A DNA stretch of 64,000 nucleotides from Piscicola geometra (lineage: Eukaryota; Annelida; Clitellata; Hirudinida; Piscicolidae): contig OX030955.1 of NCBI GenBank assembly GCA_943735955.1, forward strand, positions 12,489,383-12,553,382. The letters run 5' to 3'. Position 1 is the first letter of the stretch. The stretch itself is not shown here. Below are more notes on the stretch, generated by a model. The model saw nothing but the letters and a program-made list of their open reading frames with translations. It made no database searches and was not told the DNA's origin.

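Noticed and set aside
25233..64000. CRISPR array
   Set aside because: Direct repeats are 24 bp but contiguous with no spacers, in an intron-bearing animal genome without cas genes.
25233..64000. Centromeric or other non-coding satellite
   Set aside because: Not fully excluded, but the array is in frame with 450 unique codons and variants look biased to silent sites, which a non-coding satellite would not show.

Overview
This is AT-rich DNA from an animal nuclear genome. Spliced genes with GT/AG introns, a metazoan D1-type dopamine receptor, tRNA-derived SINEs, a truncated LINE and a hAT-type MITE all point that way. The receptor most resembles the protostome Dop1R1 class, so an invertebrate is likely, but I cannot name the phylum.

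Layout. 1-5,100: AT-rich intergenic DNA with a 262-bp CCAT microsatellite and two weak coding-like relics. 5,194-11,078 (minus): a four-exon D1-like dopamine receptor of 588 aa. Its first intron holds two expanded trinucleotide arrays, one of which forms the 5' splice site. 11,240-19,600: intergenic DNA with a 577-bp hAT MITE flanked by a near-perfect 8-bp target duplication, two SINE-like elements and a decayed LINE reverse-transcriptase end. 19,624-20,479 (plus): a compact five-exon gene for a NOL12/Nop25/Rrp17-family nucleolar protein (148 aa); its exons are too short to show as long open frames. 20,700-22,900: a MITE-like inverted repeat and several unidentified coding-like fragments. 22,909-23,063 (plus): a signal-peptide exon and a short second exon.

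The dominant object runs from 23,883 to beyond the right edge. It is a plus-strand frame of at least 13,372 codons with no stop. It starts with 450 codons of unique, Lys/Glu-rich, coiled-coil-like protein and passes in the same frame into about 1,613 copies of a 24-bp unit encoding TTASTTVP, a Thr/Ser/Pro-rich mucin-like octapeptide. Copy phase is kept exactly over 38,688 bp (1,612 x 24), so only whole units have been gained or lost. Much of the variation between units is synonymous in this frame. Shared private variants expose nested segmental duplications of 696, 1,176, 1,824, 2,664 and 4,008 bp. The signal-peptide exon about 1 kb upstream suggests, but does not prove, that the product is a secreted giant mucin. 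The 12,896-codon antisense frame and the many glutamine/histidine/arginine-rich frames across the array are shadows of the 24-bp unit.

The three main genes show no sign of working together. The receptor is a membrane monoamine sensor, the NOL12 homologue is a ribosome-biogenesis factor, and the giant repeat protein is probably structural or secreted. What they share is expansion of simple or tandem repeats in or against coding sequence.
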